A stretch of 64,000 nt of DNA. It comes from a virus. Of this stretch, positions 22,270 through 29,879 are shown piece after piece. Position numbers and translations under genes: made by a program. Position 1 is the first letter of the stretch. Every line of letters begins with the position of its first letter. Below the pieces are notes generated by a model that made no database searches, had not been told where the DNA came from, and worked only from the letters and a program-made list of their open reading frames with translations. The stretch covers positions 248,001-312,000 of the IMG/VR virus record IMGVR_UViG_3300044796_000657, one strand, 5' to 3'.

Positions 22270-23260
22270 CAAGATGGGAAAGAACCTTCATCAAAAAAAG
22301 GATCACCCATTACAAAAACTCCAAAAACGTATCACAAGTCTCTTCACAGACTTCAAAATCTTTGATCAAGTTTATCCAGTAGTATCGGTTGAGGATAACT
22401 TCGACCGCCTTTTGGTACCACACAATCACCCGTCACGCAGCCCTAGCGACACTTACTATCTGGACAATAAAGAAGTCCTTCGTACTCATACTTCAGCACA
22501 CCAACACCAGTTGCTTCGCCGTGGAAACAAAAAGTTCCTAGTGGTGGGTGATGTTTACCGCAAGGATGAAATCGATAGGAACCATTATCCCGTCTTTCAC
22601 CAGATTGAAGGCGTTTGCATCTATCCGGATGATGAGCGGGAAGTTGAAGAAAAACTCCATCATCATATTTACGATGTTATGAGTGATTTGTTCCCCAACA
22701 TGCCAACACGTCGATTAAAAAGCAGTTTCCCCTTCACTCATCCGTCGTGGGAATACGAGGTTTTCTTTAAGCAGAACTGGTTAGAGATTTTGGGTTGTGG
22801 TATCATCCAGCCAGAAATTTTGAAATCTGCCGAAGTTAAAGGTAAAGGTTGGGCATTCGGCATGGGATTGGAACGCCTAGCGATGGCATTGTATGACATT
22901 CCCGATATTCGTTACTTCTGGTCAGATGATCCGAGAACCACAGACCAGTTCAAGGATATGGGCGACGACTTCAAATTCAAACCGTACAGCCTCCATCCAT
23001 CATGCTATAAGGATATTGCGTTTTGGCTTAAGGGGGAATTTAATACGGGCGAATTCTTTCAAATGATACGTGATGAAGGCCAAGACCTTATCGAAAGAGT
23101 TGTCAAAACGGACACCTACACCAGAGAAGACGGCAAAACAAGTATATGTTACCGTATCTTCTACTGCTCAATGGATAGGACGCTGACAAACGAAGAGATT
23201 GATACTATCCAATTCAGAATACGCAAAAGAATGAGCGATTTTAACGTGGAGCTAAGATGA
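22235..23260 (+). CDS. pheS: Single-chain phenylalanyl-tRNA synthetase, mitochondrial type
   Basis: 341 residues with two fused parts. The class II catalytic domain carries HPLQKLQKRI (about 24-33), the motif-2 region VLRTHTSAHQ (81-90), FHQIEG (121-126) and motif 3 GMGLERLAMALY (209-220). The C-terminus (about 247-341; YSLHPSCYKDIAFWL, GKTSICYRIFYCSMDRTLTNEEI) is the ferredoxin-fold anticodon-binding domain. In bacteria that domain sits at the end of the separate beta subunit. Catalytic and anticodon-binding domains in one short chain is the architecture of mitochondrial PheRS, a monomer with no editing domain. It should charge tRNA-Phe without PheT; no pheT is seen. Start ATG 22235 has GGAG-7 nt spacing; a Met at 22274 lacks an RBS. 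Confidence 0.92.
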   Translation: MNLNTLPISIVNKMGKNLHQKKDHPLQKLQKRITSLFTDFKIFDQVYPVVSVEDNFDRLLVPHNHPSRSPSDTYYLDNKEVLRTHTSAHQHQLLRRGNKKFLVVGDVYRKDEIDRNHYPVFHQIEGVCIYPDDEREVEEKLHHHIYDVMSDLFPNMPTRRLKSSFPFTHPSWEYEVFFKQNWLEILGCGIIQPEILKSAEVKGKGWAFGMGLERLAMALYDIPDIRYFWSDDPRTTDQFKDMGDDFKFKPYSLHPSCYKDIAFWLKGEFNTGEFFQMIRDEGQDLIERVVKTDTYTREDGKTSICYRIFYCSMDRTLTNEEIDTIQFRIRKRMSDFNVELR

Positions 23261-23439
23261 ACTGCAAACTCTGCGATGGACTTGGCATGGTCGCCCGCCC
23301 CTATGACGAAACATTGGGGTTTTGGGAGGACTGCCCATTATGCATCAAACCAGTTAAGGTTCAAAGGCCGCCTTATGGCTTGTTAATATTTTTCTTTGTC
23401 GTTATTGTTACGATTTTCTTGTACAGCATGGGGAAATGA
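23257..23439 (+). CDS. Small zinc-ribbon membrane protein
   Basis: 60 residues. CxxC pairs at the N-terminus (CKLCDGLG and CPLC) suggest one bound zinc. A single hydrophobic helix (LLIFFFVVIVTIFLY) follows near the C-terminus and the last residues are basic. Overlaps the pheS stop by 4 nt (ATGA). Likely a membrane-anchored small protein; role unknown. Confidence 0.65.
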   Translation: MNCKLCDGLGMVARPYDETLGFWEDCPLCIKPVKVQRPPYGLLIFFFVVIVTIFLYSMGK

Positions 23440-23672
23440 TCATGATCGATGCATTCGGCCAACCAATCGGCCTTATAACACTTTGCTGCCGAGGCACCAA
23501 AGGAAGCGGCGGCACGGTTTACAATGGAGGGGTGGTAATTAAAGTGTTTGAGCAGACACACACAAGCCCAGACAGAGTTACTGTTGAAGTCAAACAAACA
23601 AGTGCTCGTCATGGAATAACGCCTTCAAACCCAATCCTTTACGCAAGTAATGTTGTTGTTTTACCGCAATAA
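23436..23672 (+). CDS. Small beta-rich protein, 78 aa
   Basis: Begins MIMIDAFGQPIGLITLCCRG, Gly-rich and strand-rich (GTVYNGGVVIKVF, RVTVEVKQT). The ATG overlaps the previous stop (ATGATC). Not recognised. Codon use and coupling support it being expressed. Confidence 0.5.
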   Translation: MIMIDAFGQPIGLITLCCRGTKGSGGTVYNGGVVIKVFEQTHTSPDRVTVEVKQTSARHGITPSNPILYASNVVVLPQ

Positions 23673-23693
23673 TAAACATTAAGGTGTTTTACA

Positions 23694-25043
23694 ATGGAAC
23701 TGCAAAACCTCCTTGGAAGCAACCAGTTTTTCTCTGGTGGCTTAGTGTTAATGGTGTTAGGTGGGCTACTCGCCTACTTCAGACACCTTCCAGCCAAGCT
23801 CTACGCCTTCTTTGAACGATTCTTCATCTTGAAGATTGACATTCAAGACGAAGACGAAGCCTATCAATGGATGCAGGTTTGGCTTGCTGACAGGCTCAAA
23901 CACGCACTTTCTATCTCCGTTATTACCAAACGAAAAAACGAACTTCGAGACTTTTCCGAAGACGAGTACATCACCAAACCCAAGTCGCAAATCTACTTCG
24001 TTCCGGCAGTAGGTACCTACTTCTTCTGGTATAAGAATAGGTTCGTTACACTTAACAGATCCCGTCAAGAGAATACCACCGGCGGAAACATGTTAAGTTC
24101 CACTGGTACTGGACTCACTAGCGCCAGAGCAAAAGAGTCCTTCACATTCAGAGTTTTTTCCCGCAACAAAGAGATTGCTACGTCGCTCATTACCGAAGCC
24201 CGTGACATGGCCGTACCAGAAGACGGCAAACTGGAAATCCGTGTCGCTTCATGGGCACAATGGCGTACCGGTACCAGAATCAAACCGAGAGACTTGGAGT
24301 CTGTCATTTTGGCGGGCGATAAGGTCGTGGAAATCGCTGCGGTCATCAAGGAATTCTTGGATAGTCGTGACTGGTACGAAAAAGTCGGTGTTCCTTACCG
24401 TCTATCCTTCTTGTTCAAAGGCCCGCCCGGTAATGGCAAGACAACTGCCGCCAAAGCCTTGGGTGGCTACTTCGGCATGAACATCCACGTTCTCGTTTTA
24501 TCTGATCCAGATTTGAACGACAACAAAATCACCGAGCTTCTCTCTAACGTACCCGAAGGCAGTATCGTATTGTTGGAGGATATTGATTGTGCTTTCAATC
24601 AACGTAATAGGGTTGGGAAAGATGGCGGCTTAACATTCAGCGGATTGTTAAATGCTATTGATGGTGTGGCGAGTAGTGAAGGTCGTATTCTCATTATGAC
24701 GACTAATCACGTTGAGAATCTTGATTCTGCCCTCATCCGTCCCGGCAGAGCTGACAAACACTATACGTTCGGCAATGCTACGGGGGAACAGGCTACCAAG
24801 CTCTACAATCGTTTCTTCCCCGGCAACGTCAAGATGGGGGAAGAGTTTGGAAAATTGGTACCAAATGAAGTCTATAGTATGGCCGTACTTCAATGTTACT
24901 TGATGTCATATCGCCATCAACCGTATGAAGCGGTTGTTAACATTGCTAAAATTGCGGATATACAAGCGAACATGATTCCATTACCACCCGAATCACCGCC
25001 TGAACCTGACTCGGTGTCATTGTCGGAAAAATCGGAAGACTAA
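23694..25043 (+). CDS. BCS1-like membrane-anchored AAA ATPase
   Basis: 449 residues. An N-terminal hydrophobic helix (about 13-30) is followed by a BCS1-N-type region with the characteristic IQDEDEAYQWMQVWL near 50-64. The AAA module has Walker A GPPGNGKTT (243-251), Walker B IVLLEDIDCAF (291-301), sensor 1 in RILIMTTNH and the arginine-finger region SALIRPGRADKHY. LLNAIDGVASSEG is the typical BCS1 linker between Walker B and sensor 1. Mitochondrial Bcs1 translocates folded Rieske protein; bacterial and phage homologues are poorly characterised and may act on membrane or folded proteins. The last 33 residues are antisense to the end of the aminotransferase gene (98-bp overlap). Confidence 0.85.
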   Translation: MELQNLLGSNQFFSGGLVLMVLGGLLAYFRHLPAKLYAFFERFFILKIDIQDEDEAYQWMQVWLADRLKHALSISVITKRKNELRDFSEDEYITKPKSQIYFVPAVGTYFFWYKNRFVTLNRSRQENTTGGNMLSSTGTGLTSARAKESFTFRVFSRNKEIATSLITEARDMAVPEDGKLEIRVASWAQWRTGTRIKPRDLESVILAGDKVVEIAAVIKEFLDSRDWYEKVGVPYRLSFLFKGPPGNGKTTAAKALGGYFGMNIHVLVLSDPDLNDNKITELLSNVPEGSIVLLEDIDCAFNQRNRVGKDGGLTFSGLLNAIDGVASSEGRILIMTTNHVENLDSALIRPGRADKHYTFGNATGEQATKLYNRFFPGNVKMGEEFGKLVPNEVYSMAVLQCYLMSYRHQPYEAVVNIAKIADIQANMIPLPPESPPEPDSVSLSEKSED

Positions 25044-26064
25044 TGAGTTTGTCTTTTAAGTCGAAAGCAACCGGGGTATGAGTACCCATATACATTGTCG
25101 TGCTTCCGATGAGGTTTGGATAATGGTATCCGTAAGCGATACTGTTTTTGTTAAGATCACTCGCTAACTGATTTCTTTCTTCGAGGGATTCACATTTGAA
25201 TTCGTAGAGGTGATAAATGTGTCGGCTATTGGGTTGTTGGACAGGACAACGCCCAATGCCGAATATTTCATTGTACAAGTTGGCAATCGCACGTCTTCTA
25301 TCATTCCAATTATCCAATCTGTCCAGCGCATGAAAGAGTTGCGCAGCCACGATACTGTCTAATCGATAATTCCCGCCAAGACAAATATGCTCGTATTTTT
25401 CAATGCTGCCCTGATTGGCAATAATGCGAATTCTTTTTGCTAATGCTGAATCGTTGGTGATAACAGCACCACCTTGACCGCAACCGCCAAGGTTTTTCGC
25501 TGGATAGAACGAAGTTGATGCTGCGTGAGAGTAATATCCTACCGACTTCTTTTGGTACGTTGCGCCAATGGATTGCGCCGCATCCTCCAACAGATAAACC
25601 TTATGTTTCTGGCAAAGTTCGTACAGTGCTTCCATGTTCGGCATTTGGCCATACAAGTTAACTGCTAAGACTGCTTTGATATGATGTCGTTTGTTATTCT
25701 TGAGTTTTTCTTCTACGGCATCGTAATCAATGAGATAGGTGTAAGGATTGACATCAACTAGGACTGGTTTGGCTCCGGCTCTTGATACACCGAATGCCGA
25801 AGCGATAAACGAATTATTAGGGACTATGACAGAATCACCCTTACCTATGTCCAAACCCTCGCAAATCAATTGTATCGCATCTGTACCGTTACTGACGCCG
25901 ACTACGTGATCGATGTCTAAATAGTTTGCTAAGGATCTTTCAAATCTATCTAGGAAATGTCCACCAACGTAACTTCCGTGTCTCAAAACGTGTAAAACAT
26001 CACGCTCTACACCATCGGCAATTTCAGCGTGTTGTCCGGATAGGTCTACAAAAGGTACGCTCAT
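24946..26064 (-). CDS. DegT/DnrJ/EryC1-type PLP sugar aminotransferase
   Basis: 372 residues, full length for the family. Visible landmarks are VPFVDLSGQ at the start, GVSNGTDAIQL (cofactor loop), VNLYGQMPNMEAL, LLEDAAQSIGA (Asp contacting the pyridine nitrogen), the PLP lysine in SFYPAKNLGGCGQGG and GGNYRLDSIVAAQL. It transfers an amino group from glutamate to a keto-sugar nucleotide. Its partner is the oxidoreductase gene directly upstream (ATGA overlap); together they resemble the WlbA/WlbC (WbpB/WbpE) steps that put a 3-amino group on a UDP-GlcNAc uronate. The acceptor cannot be confirmed. Its 3' end overlaps the BCS1 gene head-on. Confidence 0.9.
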   Translation of the reverse strand: MSVPFVDLSGQHAEIADGVERDVLHVLRHGSYVGGHFLDRFERSLANYLDIDHVVGVSNGTDAIQLICEGLDIGKGDSVIVPNNSFIASAFGVSRAGAKPVLVDVNPYTYLIDYDAVEEKLKNNKRHHIKAVLAVNLYGQMPNMEALYELCQKHKVYLLEDAAQSIGATYQKKSVGYYSHAASTSFYPAKNLGGCGQGGAVITNDSALAKRIRIIANQGSIEKYEHICLGGNYRLDSIVAAQLFHALDRLDNWNDRRRAIANLYNEIFGIGRCPVQQPNSRHIYHLYEFKCESLEERNQLASDLNKNSIAYGYHYPNLIGSTTMYMGTHTPVAFDLKDKLISLPIFPTMTPSQVQAVIRVVMESCSLVYPQF

Positions 26065-26999
26065 GTTTTTGCTTCTTTACTGTAAGTATCCTCTATTATT
26101 TTGACGACTTCCGCACCGACTTGTCCGTTGGATATGAAGGGTGTGTTATTGTTTAACGAGTCACGGAATTCTTCAAAGAGAACTTGGAGTGGTTCACGGC
26201 ACTCGCCTTGGTATTCTGACACCCAATTGAACGAATGCAGCCAAGCTTTTTCGCTTTTGGATGCTTTCTTGTCGTAAATTTTGATTGGTTTATCGGCCAA
26301 CATATCGTACTCGATCATACCTTCCGTTCCGATAACGGTTGTAGTTCTCACTTTTTTCGGGTATAACCAACTCATGCTGATAGCGTAAGTGGAATCCTTA
26401 TACTTGAGTTCTACTGCCGCCGTATCTATCACGTTCTTATCTAAGTGTCGCAAAAATTTAACTGATTCGACAGTTGGTATATCGTTCATTAGATAATTAG
26501 CCATTGCGATGTCGTGGGGCATCAAATCCCAGACTACCCCGCTATCCTGAAACTTGCCCAAGTTCTGACGGAAGCTATCAATGCGGAGTACTTTTCCGAT
26601 CTTGCCTTGTTCAATCAATGCTCTAATGGTTCTAATATGATCAGAAAATAAAAATGTATGGTCGACGCCGATTTTTATGTTATAATCCTTAGATGCTTGA
26701 TTGAGTAATACAGCTTCTTCGGAATTAACCGTCATCGGCTTTTCAATAAGAACGTGTTTATGGGCTTTGATAGCCTCCATTGCCAGATCGTAATGGGTAC
26801 TCGGCGGCGTTGCGATCACAACGACATCGCAATACGTCCAAGCATCTGATAATTTGTTGAAGGTTGGAATTGGTACATCTGAACGCTCGGCGTCGATATC
26901 GACACGTGCTGTCAGTTTGATGCCATCAACTTTGGAAATGGCACGAACGAGATTTTGTGCCCAATAACCTTTGAACCCAACCAAGCATATATTGATCAT
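26061..26999 (-). CDS. Gfo/Idh/MocA-family sugar dehydrogenase
   Basis: 312 residues. The Rossmann opening is MINICLVGFKGYWAQNLVRA (degenerate GxGxxG). It then has VVVIATPPSTHYDLAMEAI, the family signature HVLIEKPMTV (the EKP lysine), and a C-terminal beta-sheet domain containing WDLMPHDIAMANYL (the active-site His region). It oxidises or reduces a sugar nucleotide with NAD(P). Pairing with the aminotransferase suggests 3-keto sugar formation before amination. An overlapping ATGA couples the two. The gene starts opposite the gp32-like gene with about 125 bp between the divergent starts. Confidence 0.88.
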   Translation of the reverse strand: MINICLVGFKGYWAQNLVRAISKVDGIKLTARVDIDAERSDVPIPTFNKLSDAWTYCDVVVIATPPSTHYDLAMEAIKAHKHVLIEKPMTVNSEEAVLLNQASKDYNIKIGVDHTFLFSDHIRTIRALIEQGKIGKVLRIDSFRQNLGKFQDSGVVWDLMPHDIAMANYLMNDIPTVESVKFLRHLDKNVIDTAAVELKYKDSTYAISMSWLYPKKVRTTTVIGTEGMIEYDMLADKPIKIYDKKASKSEKAWLHSFNWVSEYQGECREPLQVLFEEFRDSLNNNTPFISNGQVGAEVVKIIEDTYSKEAKT

Positions 27000-27124
27000 T
27001 TAATAATCTAATGAAATTACGAAAATTATTTTATCAAGTTTCAACTTTTGAGTCGTTCGTTCCGTAATACTATTGTGAACAAATCGTTCGCATAACATTA
27101 CAAACTTTATAGGAAACCATACAA

Positions 27125-28060
27125 ATGGCTATTGACTTAGGTACTTTACAACAAGAATTCACGAGAATTGGCACACAAGGCGGCGGTTCATCTAACTTTT
27201 TAGATAACTTCGTTCCGATGCCAGAAGGCGAAGGCAGTATCGTTCTGCGATTACTTCCCCCCACAGAAGGTCTTAACGGCTTACCCTGTGCTAGAACTCG
27301 CACTCACAAATTGAATAATAAGACATTTCACTCACCTCTCCAACTTGTAAATGGTAAATGGCTCGGCAACTGCCCCATTAACAATTACTATCGTTCGCTG
27401 TGGAAGCAATCAGAAACTGCATCTGCCGAAGAAGCTAAGGCACTCCAAGCGGAAGCCCGAAGCATCAAGCCCGTAGAACGCTATTACTTCAATGCGATTA
27501 TTCGTTCAGCGACGAGCAAGAGCGGCGAAACCCTTCACAATGTCGGCCCGAAGATTTACTCTTGTGGCAAGCAAGTTTGGGAAAAGATTCTCCGTGCGAT
27601 TATCGGTGCTCCTGAAGTAGATGAACCGGGATTGGGCGATATTACCGATCTGCATACTGGTCGGGACTTCAAGATCATCAAGAGATTAGTTAAGAGTGGT
27701 TCGGAAGCATATCCAAACTACACCGAATCTAAGTTCTTGGCTCCTTCGGCTGCTGGTACGGAAGCCGACATTGCTGCTTGGATGGCAAATCGCCACAACC
27801 TCGCATCCTTGATTACGGTCAAGACCTTCGATGAATTGGCCAAAGAAGTCAGAGTTCACCGTGGATTGGAAAAAGATCCTGATCTGGCTTTTGATGGTGG
27901 TACGCCAACGCCTGTCGTTGAAACCCGTGCCCAACCACAAGCTCCACGGAACGTAGCTCCTCAGCGTCCAGTAGTCGCCCCTCAACCGGTTGCTGCTGTT
28001 AACGATGATGAAGACTTCGGTGTCGGTGATGAATTCTTCCAGAAGCTAAGGAACCTGTAA
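27125..28060 (+). CDS. gp32-like single-stranded DNA-binding protein
   Basis: 311 residues with T4 gp32 organisation. A short N-terminal region (MAIDLGTLQQEF) may be the cooperativity arm. The OB-fold core contains VLRLLPP, LPCARTRTHKL, NCPINNYYRSLWK and ERYYFNAII. A Pro/Gln/Ala-rich linker follows, then the acidic C-terminal tip DDEDFGVGDEFFQKL, which in gp32 recruits replication partners. The His/Cys set that binds zinc in T4 gp32 is only partly present (Cys and His near 54-60, one Cys before PINNYY), so zinc binding is doubtful. It coats ssDNA for the polymerase and UvsX. RBS is AGGAAAC. Start of a long plus-strand operon. Confidence 0.85.
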   Translation: MAIDLGTLQQEFTRIGTQGGGSSNFLDNFVPMPEGEGSIVLRLLPPTEGLNGLPCARTRTHKLNNKTFHSPLQLVNGKWLGNCPINNYYRSLWKQSETASAEEAKALQAEARSIKPVERYYFNAIIRSATSKSGETLHNVGPKIYSCGKQVWEKILRAIIGAPEVDEPGLGDITDLHTGRDFKIIKRLVKSGSEAYPNYTESKFLAPSAAGTEADIAAWMANRHNLASLITVKTFDELAKEVRVHRGLEKDPDLAFDGGTPTPVVETRAQPQAPRNVAPQRPVVAPQPVAAVNDDEDFGVGDEFFQKLRNL

Positions 28061-28061
28061 G

Positions 28062-28460
28062 ATGAAGTTGAGCTACACAATATTGGTAGACTCATCAATC
28101 ATCAAGGACGAAACCAACAAAAATACCGCTGTTGAAGTTACTGCTCAATTAAGTGCAACTCCCGATAGAACATGGACTAGCTTGTTTGCGGGAGAAGCTT
28201 CACGACTTTTGAGTTATGACAAACATACACATGGTTTTGTGGGTAATGATGGTCTAATCATTTTGACATTGCCTCTTACGGATCGTTGGCTTGATAATGT
28301 GAATGATTATCTTTCAAAGGTGATCAACACTACCAACAGTGCTTATGCGGCTTGGCAAACGGAAGCTAATAGAATAATTGCTGCCGTCAAACAAATTACG
28401 AATGAAAATCGCAAAATGTTTGAAGTAGGCAAATCTTCCCGAAAAAATATTAATGATTAA
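28062..28460 (+). CDS. Unknown protein, 132 aa
   Basis: Begins MKLSYTILVDSSIIKDETNK right after the gp32-like gene; its RBS (AAGGA) lies in the end of that gene. A strand-rich N-terminal half is followed by a long C-terminal helix (SKVINTTNSAYAAWQTEANR). No known motif. Its position suggests a replication-linked accessory protein. Confidence 0.6.
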   Translation: MKLSYTILVDSSIIKDETNKNTAVEVTAQLSATPDRTWTSLFAGEASRLLSYDKHTHGFVGNDGLIILTLPLTDRWLDNVNDYLSKVINTTNSAYAAWQTEANRIIAAVKQITNENRKMFEVGKSSRKNIND

Positions 28461-29298
28461 ACACTGCGATGTATTGGAAGGATTACGGGAATTGCCGCAT
28501 CGTAGCGCAGACATTGTATTGGTAGATCCGCCATACAATATCGGAAAAGATTTCGGTACAACTAAAGACAAGCTGGACATTGACGAGTATGTCAATTGGT
28601 GTTCCCTATGGCTCTCTGAATGCGATAGGATACTTAAGCCGTCTGGCACGCTTTACGTTTACGGATTTCCTGAAATACTTGCTCACTTATCAGTTAAGTT
28701 CCCGATGCAACATCGGTGGCTGATATGGCATTATAAAAACAAAACCACACCGACATTCAAGTTTTGGCAACGAAGTTTTGAAGCAATCTTATGCGGGTGG
28801 AAAGACGACAAAGAACGCATCTTCAATCTGGACGACGTAAGGGAACCATATACGGAAACCTTTTTGAAGAATGCAGCCGGTAAAACCCGAAAAGGCACAG
28901 CAGGCAGGTTCGGAAGCGATAAGGAAACCGTGTACACCGCTCACAGTGGCGGTGCTTTACCGAGAGATATGATTGAGTGTCCCGCACTGGCCGGTGGTGC
29001 GGGATTGGCAGAAAGATGGTTTTATTGTAAGACTTGCGACGACGCTTTTCCAAATCCAGCTAAGGCTGATCATGAAAGCCACGAAACGATTCAGCATCCT
29101 ACACAAAAACCATCTTGTATCACCAGAAAATTATTAACAGCCGCCAAACCACCGAAAGATGGTTTGGTGGTTATTCCGTTTATCGGCTCCGGAGCGGAAT
29201 GTGTAATAGCCAAGCAATTAGGCATGAGTTATTACGGATTTGACATCAACGAAGATTACATCAAGTTGGCAACTAAATTTTTACAACACGCAGTTTAA
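28453..29298 (+). CDS. DNA methyltransferase (beta-class, DPPY type)
   Basis: 281 residues. Catalytic motif IV comes first, as VDPPYNIGKDF (about 24-34), and the SAM motif near the C-terminus is VVIPFIGSGAECVIAKQLG with YYGFDIN after it. This permuted order is the beta class (N6-adenine or N4-cytosine; DPPY favours adenine). HPTQKP precedes motif I as usual in this class. A zinc-like insert (CKTCDD) lies in between. Overlaps the previous gene by 8 nt. Likely protects phage DNA or modifies host DNA. Confidence 0.9.
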   Translation: MIKHCDVLEGLRELPHRSADIVLVDPPYNIGKDFGTTKDKLDIDEYVNWCSLWLSECDRILKPSGTLYVYGFPEILAHLSVKFPMQHRWLIWHYKNKTTPTFKFWQRSFEAILCGWKDDKERIFNLDDVREPYTETFLKNAAGKTRKGTAGRFGSDKETVYTAHSGGALPRDMIECPALAGGAGLAERWFYCKTCDDAFPNPAKADHESHETIQHPTQKPSCITRKLLTAAKPPKDGLVVIPFIGSGAECVIAKQLGMSYYGFDINEDYIKLATKFLQHAV

Positions 29299-29300
29299 CT

Positions 29301-29879
29301 ATGAGCAATTTATTCGCAAAATACGATCATTTGAATTTCAAAGAACGACTAGATCGTGGCAAGAAATTTGAAGAGATTATTGACTCGGTTCTCTTACCAA
29401 TGAACCGCAAAATCAAGCAGTCTACTCTCAACGAAGACATGCACGAGAAGATCGACCGCATCGAAGAACTTCCTGACGGTACAACAAGAAAACTCGCCTA
29501 CAAAGCCAGAACATCGGGTGACGACATCCTCTTGGATTTGTATGAACCATTCTATGGCATCGACAATACAGCAACTCGTCCCGGTCGTGACCTCATATCC
29601 CCTTATGATAGATATTTTTGCTTAGAGCGTGGTGGTGGCAACCTGCGAGAAATCGATGGCGCTGTCCAGAAAATGCGTATCAAGGAAGTCTTAACTGAAT
29701 GGGCTGATTGTAGCTACTTTTTGAGCCGTGGATGGTTCAACAGTGTCAGAGTCCCAGGTATCAGCTTAAAGTATCACGTCGATAAGAGCAACGATAGGCC
29801 GAAGATCATAATGTTCATCAAGCCAAGCGTCTACAAAGAAAACGAAGAAATCTGGTATTATAAGGTTAATAATGAGTGA
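29301..29879 (+). CDS. Unknown protein, possible PD-(D/E)XK-type fold
   Basis: 192 residues beginning MSNLFAKYDHLNFKERLDRG. RGKKFEEIIDSVL, then EDMHEKIDRIEELPDGT, then LAYKARTSGDDILLDLYEPF give an E...D...xK order that loosely recalls PD-(D/E)XK nucleases, but the acidic residue expected before the Lys is missing (YKAR). It lies between two methyltransferases and overlaps the second by 8 nt. Nuclease function is only a possibility. Confidence 0.5.
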   Translation: MSNLFAKYDHLNFKERLDRGKKFEEIIDSVLLPMNRKIKQSTLNEDMHEKIDRIEELPDGTTRKLAYKARTSGDDILLDLYEPFYGIDNTATRPGRDLISPYDRYFCLERGGGNLREIDGAVQKMRIKEVLTEWADCSYFLSRGWFNSVRVPGISLKYHVDKSNDRPKIIMFIKPSVYKENEEIWYYKVNNE

